Assembly: GCF_945957355.1 (NCBI RefSeq)
Contig: NZ_CAMFKM010000019.1
Location: 1-64,000 of the forward strand
Source of the DNA: an uncultured Reyranella sp.
Lineage (GTDB): Bacteria; Pseudomonadota; Alphaproteobacteria; Reyranellales; Reyranellaceae
Direction of reading: 5' to 3'
Length of the DNA: 64,000 nucleotides
Shown here: positions 60,853 through 64,000 of the stretch, piece by piece
How positions within the stretch are numbered: the stretch's first letter is position 1
Layout: each line of letters starts with the position of its first letter
The notes under the pieces: generated by a model
What the model saw: the letters and a program-made list of their open reading frames with translations, nothing else
Told to the model about the DNA's origin: nothing
Database searches by the model: none
Translations under genes and position numbers: made by a program

Positions 60853-62589
60853 ATGGCCAGCACGATCTACCTGACGGGCTTGCCCGGGCCCTCGGGGACG
60901 GTCGACTATCCCGCGCTGACGCAGTTCCCGGTCGATGTCGGCGCCGATGCCGTCGACCTGCAGTCGGCGCGGGGCCTTTCCTACCTGCTGCGGGCCGCAC
61001 CACCTGATCCCAGCACCAACTTCGTGCTCTCCGGTGGTGCGCCCTATCCCTCGGGCATGACCGATTGGCCGACGCCCTTCCAGGTCGAGTGGCCTGGTGC
61101 CCGCACCGTCATCTATCCGGCCGCCTCGCTGGGCCGATCCACGGTGCCCGACGATACGCCTGCGAATACCTACGTGCCGGGCAAGCTGAACGGTCCGATC
61201 AACTACGGCATCAGCCTGTTCGACGGCATAGAACCCTCGCCCAACGGCAAGGGCGGCGTCGGCGCCATCACCCTGATCGACCCGGACGGTGAGCTGGACG
61301 GGTTGACCCAGCTCGCCTGGGACGGCGCCAGCCTCGACATCCTGCGTGGCGATCCGCTCGCAGCCTTCTCGACCTTTGAGACCGTCGGACGGCTAACGAC
61401 CAATGGGCTGCTCTACGACCAGCGCCGCAAGGAGATCAGGCTGCGCGACCTCGGCTGGCAACTGGCCGCGGCCGAGCTGCATGGCCTGCGCTATGGCGGC
61501 ACTGGCGGCGCCGATGGCGATGCGTCCATTGCCGGGCAGATGAAGCCCTACGCAGTGGGGCCGGTCTACAATTGCGAGCCGACGCAGCTGAGTGCCGCGC
61601 TGCTGATCTTCCAGCTGTCCTGCAGTTCGATCCTGGCCGTGGATGGCGTGCGGGATGGCGGCGTGCCTCTCGCGTTCGATGCCGACTACCCGGACTGGAC
61701 GGCGCTGGCCGCTGCCGCGGTGCCCGCCTCAACATATGCCACCTGCCTGGCGCAGGGCCTGATCCGGCTGGGCTCTGCGGTGGTCTACACCCTCACGGTA
61801 GACCTCCGCGGCGACAACGACACCATCAACGACCAGGCCTATCCCTCGACGCGAGGCCAGATCGCCCGGCGCATCGCTACGGGTCGCGGCACGATCGCGC
61901 TCTCCGATGCCCAGATCGACTTCGCGGCCCTGAACTACATGGAACAGGAACAGGCCGGCACGGTGGGCTTTTACTTCAAGGACGCGATCACCAAGGCGGA
62001 GGCCCTGACCGAGGTCATGGTGGGCTGTCTGGGCTGGTGGGCGGTACGCGCCAACGGCCTGCTCGCCCTGGGCTTCCTGGAAGAGCCGACACGTTCCCCG
62101 GCCTTGACCATCCAGTACCCCGAGGACTTCGGCTCCTCGGAGCCGCAGATGATGCAGACCTACCAGGCGCCCCGTCGCGCCACCTATGTCGGCTGGCAGC
62201 GCAATTACACGCCGCAGGATCCCAGCCGGCTGGCCGGTTCCGTCGATGCGGCGGCGGCGCTCCTCTATCGGGGCACCGAGCGCTTTGCCAGCTCGTCCGA
62301 CGGCTTCCAGGCGAGCCTCTGGCCCACGGCGGCCGCGGTCTATGTGAGCGGGGGCTTCTCGCAGGAGGTAGCGGCCCATGCCGAGGCGGCTCGGCAGCAG
62401 CGCGTCATGGGTATCCGGCGCGAGCGGTGGCGGGTGACCGTGCCCTGCGATCCCTTCGCCAACCTGCTGGGCAAGGTGATCCAGATCTATGGATTCACGC
62501 GTTACGGCTGGGGCGGCGCCCGCAAGTTCATCTGCGTCGGCATGAGCTTCGCCTCGTCGAAGTCTGTCGCGCTCGATCTATGGGGATAG
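60853..62589 (+). CDS. Tail tip / minor tail protein
   Basis: A 578-residue protein starting MASTIYLTGLPGPSGTVDYP with a GAGAAGG Shine-Dalgarno. Segments GVGAITLIDPDGELDGLTQL and SLFDGIEPSPNGKGG, with LRLRDLGWQLAAAEL-type repeats of beta structure, resemble tail-tip hub proteins. A long C-terminal part continues with GWWAVRANGLLALGFLEEPT. Its position after the tape measure fits a distal-tail or hub role. No enzymatic motif is seen. Confidence 0.72.
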   Translation: MASTIYLTGLPGPSGTVDYPALTQFPVDVGADAVDLQSARGLSYLLRAAPPDPSTNFVLSGGAPYPSGMTDWPTPFQVEWPGARTVIYPAASLGRSTVPDDTPANTYVPGKLNGPINYGISLFDGIEPSPNGKGGVGAITLIDPDGELDGLTQLAWDGASLDILRGDPLAAFSTFETVGRLTTNGLLYDQRRKEIRLRDLGWQLAAAELHGLRYGGTGGADGDASIAGQMKPYAVGPVYNCEPTQLSAALLIFQLSCSSILAVDGVRDGGVPLAFDADYPDWTALAAAAVPASTYATCLAQGLIRLGSAVVYTLTVDLRGDNDTINDQAYPSTRGQIARRIATGRGTIALSDAQIDFAALNYMEQEQAGTVGFYFKDAITKAEALTEVMVGCLGWWAVRANGLLALGFLEEPTRSPALTIQYPEDFGSSEPQMMQTYQAPRRATYVGWQRNYTPQDPSRLAGSVDAAAALLYRGTERFASSSDGFQASLWPTAAAVYVSGGFSQEVAAHAEAARQQRVMGIRRERWRVTVPCDPFANLLGKVIQIYGFTRYGWGGARKFICVGMSFASSKSVALDLWG

Positions 62590-62592
62590 CGA

Positions 62593-63237
62593 ATGGCGCA
62601 CAGAATACTCGACCGGGTGCAGGAGACGACGACCAGCACCGGAACGGGCGGGCTTACGCTCGCGGGGGCCACGTCGAGGATGTTGTCGCTGTCCGGCGCC
62701 GGCTTCGTCAACGGCGACACCTTCTGGGGCCTGATCGAACACGCGACGGCCGCCGAGTGGGAGATCGCGCTCTGCACCTATGCCAGCGCCGGCGCCGGCA
62801 GCATCACGCGCGCCACCCCCCTCAAGTCCAGCACCGGTGCCGCCGTGTCATTCTCGGCTGGCACCAAGACGATCTCGCTGGTGGCGCCGGCGGCCGTGCT
62901 CACCCTCCTGGGCTCGCTCGAAGCTGTCAACGCGCCAACGATCTCGGCCGGTGCACTGACCCTCGATCTGCTGCTGGGCACCGTGCACAGGGTCGCGCTC
63001 AACGCCGACGTGACGGGCATCACCATCTCGAACGCACTGGCAGGCTTCGCCTCGGGCTTCACGCTGGAGTTCACCGCCGACGGCACGACCCGCACCGTGA
63101 CGATGCCCGGCAACGTCACCGCCCTGAACGGCACCTACACGCCCTCCATCTCCAACGGCACACGCGATCTCCTGAACTTCGTGACCCTCGACGGCGGCAC
63201 GACGTGGTTGATGTCGATCGTCGCGCAGAACTACTAG
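62593..63237 (+). CDS. Tail tip or tail fibre-associated protein
   Basis: A 214-residue Gly/Thr/Ala-rich beta protein (TTSTGTGGLTLAGATSRMLS, GSITRATPLKSSTGA, FTLEFTADGTTRTVTMPG). The low-complexity, repeated Thr/Gly strands suggest a fibrous or exposed tail component. It lies 3 bp after the tip protein and before a partial gene at the window edge. The precise family is unknown. Confidence 0.68.
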   Translation: MAHRILDRVQETTTSTGTGGLTLAGATSRMLSLSGAGFVNGDTFWGLIEHATAAEWEIALCTYASAGAGSITRATPLKSSTGAAVSFSAGTKTISLVAPAAVLTLLGSLEAVNAPTISAGALTLDLLLGTVHRVALNADVTGITISNALAGFASGFTLEFTADGTTRTVTMPGNVTALNGTYTPSISNGTRDLLNFVTLDGGTTWLMSIVAQNY

Positions 63238-63250
63238 GCGAGGGGTCACA

Positions 63251-64000
63251 ATGAGTTCGATCACCCGCCGCCTCGGCGTCATGGGGCAGGCGGATGTGGA
63301 CGTGCTGTCGTGGCGCGACACCATCGTGGCCGCCGGCGGCAGCATCTCCATTGCGATTCTTTCCATCGCGTCGCGCTTCGTGGCGGCCGAGAAGGCGAGC
63401 GGCGCCTGGGGGCTGACCGACGACTACTGGCCGTTCTGGGGCGAGAACCTGATCCAGGCGACAGTGTCCCTCAAACAGCGGCGCACCGTGACGCTGGTCA
63501 ACGCACCGGCCTTCACGGCACGGCGGCATTTTGCGACCAACGGCTCGTCCAGTTATCTCGACACCGGATTCATTCCCTCGACGCACAAGATCGCGGCCAG
63601 CACACATAATGTGCGCCTCGCGGTCTATCTGCGCGACAATCTGTCGAGCAACTCGTACGCGGCAGGAGCCAGTTCCAGTTCAAACAGGGCCCTCCGGCTG
63701 CGCCCGCGCAATGCCAGCGTGGCCTATCTCGACGCCAATTCGTCTTCCGGCACTTACACGCTTCCTGCGGCGACCAGCGCCGGCTACACGGCCGGCTCGC
63801 GCGATGCGGCGCTCGGTGCCAACAGCTACGGCTACAAGAACGGGGTCGCCATGGTGCAGACCGTCGCTCCGACGGCTTTCGGCTCGGCAAGCCTGCCCGT
63901 GGTCCCGATCCTTGTCGGCGGATACAACAACGCGGGCGTCTTCGCGGGTCCCCGCGCCACGTCGATCGGCTTCATGACTGTGGGCGCCACCCTCAGCGCG
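63251..64000 (+). CDS. Tail-region protein, partial at the right edge
   Basis: An open frame of 250 codons from the ATG at 63251 (GAGGGG Shine-Dalgarno) that runs off the window, so it is absent from the ORF track. It starts MSSITRRLGVMGQADVDVLS and includes a Ser/Thr/Gly-rich section (ASSSSNRALRLRPRN, GSRDAALGANSYGYKNG) like concanavalin/LamG-type folds of tail fibres and receptor-binding proteins. A receptor-binding role is possible but not shown by the sequence. Confidence 0.7.
   Translation, partial: MSSITRRLGVMGQADVDVLSWRDTIVAAGGSISIAILSIASRFVAAEKASGAWGLTDDYWPFWGENLIQATVSLKQRRTVTLVNAPAFTARRHFATNGSSSYLDTGFIPSTHKIAASTHNVRLAVYLRDNLSSNSYAAGASSSSNRALRLRPRNASVAYLDANSSSGTYTLPAATSAGYTAGSRDAALGANSYGYKNGVAMVQTVAPTAFGSASLPVVPILVGGYNNAGVFAGPRATSIGFMTVGATLSA

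Overview
The window comes from a high-GC alphaproteobacterial chromosome. The core gene order fits Rhodospirillales-like or Reyranella-like genomes: rplU-rpmA-obgE-proB-proA-nadD-rsfS-rlmH-gpmI-ctpA-divergent polysaccharide deacetylase-rppH, facing the atpAGDC end of the F1 ATPase operon. That placement is an inference from gene order and protein sequence; no database was searched.

Bases 1-15.6 kb are housekeeping. The end of the F1 ATP synthase operon and a ferritin-like gene lie on the plus strand. A long minus-strand block covers RNA decapping, cell-envelope processing, glycolysis, 23S rRNA methylation, NAD synthesis, ribosome silencing, proline synthesis, an Obg GTPase and ribosomal proteins L27 and L21. 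Two points stand out. nadD and rsfS form one uninterrupted reading frame, and the rplU promoter is followed at once by a strong leader hairpin. A tRNA-Ser(CGA) gene with its own promoter closes the core block.

Bases 16-31 kb are accessory. A minus-strand operon encodes a GmrSD-like DUF262/DUF1524 protein followed by HsdM, HsdS and HsdR (type I restriction-modification). Next come decayed fragments of a recombinase-module gene, a predicted EVE/PUA-like plus HNH nuclease, and a four-gene serine-recombinase module whose genes are all joined by ATGA overlaps. A divergent 767-residue protein of unknown function follows. This reads as a defence and mobile-element island, partly lower in GC than the core.

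Bases 31-64 kb are a prophage of siphovirus type with HK97-fold heads, still open at the right edge. The early region has a Com-like zinc protein, a sigma-factor-like protein, small conserved phage genes, a P-loop ATPase, a helicase, a PD-(D/E)XK nuclease, a P4-type primase-helicase and a RuvC-like resolvase. A middle region carries a SAM methyltransferase, DUF3489, HNH, ParB-methyltransferase and toxin-antitoxin genes. The late region runs terminase, portal, protease, capsid, connectors, tail tube, tail chaperone with a canonical -1 slippery site, tape measure and tail-tip proteins. I see no lysis cassette, CI-like repressor or tyrosine integrase in the window; the serine recombinase at 26.7-28.0 kb is the best integrase candidate.
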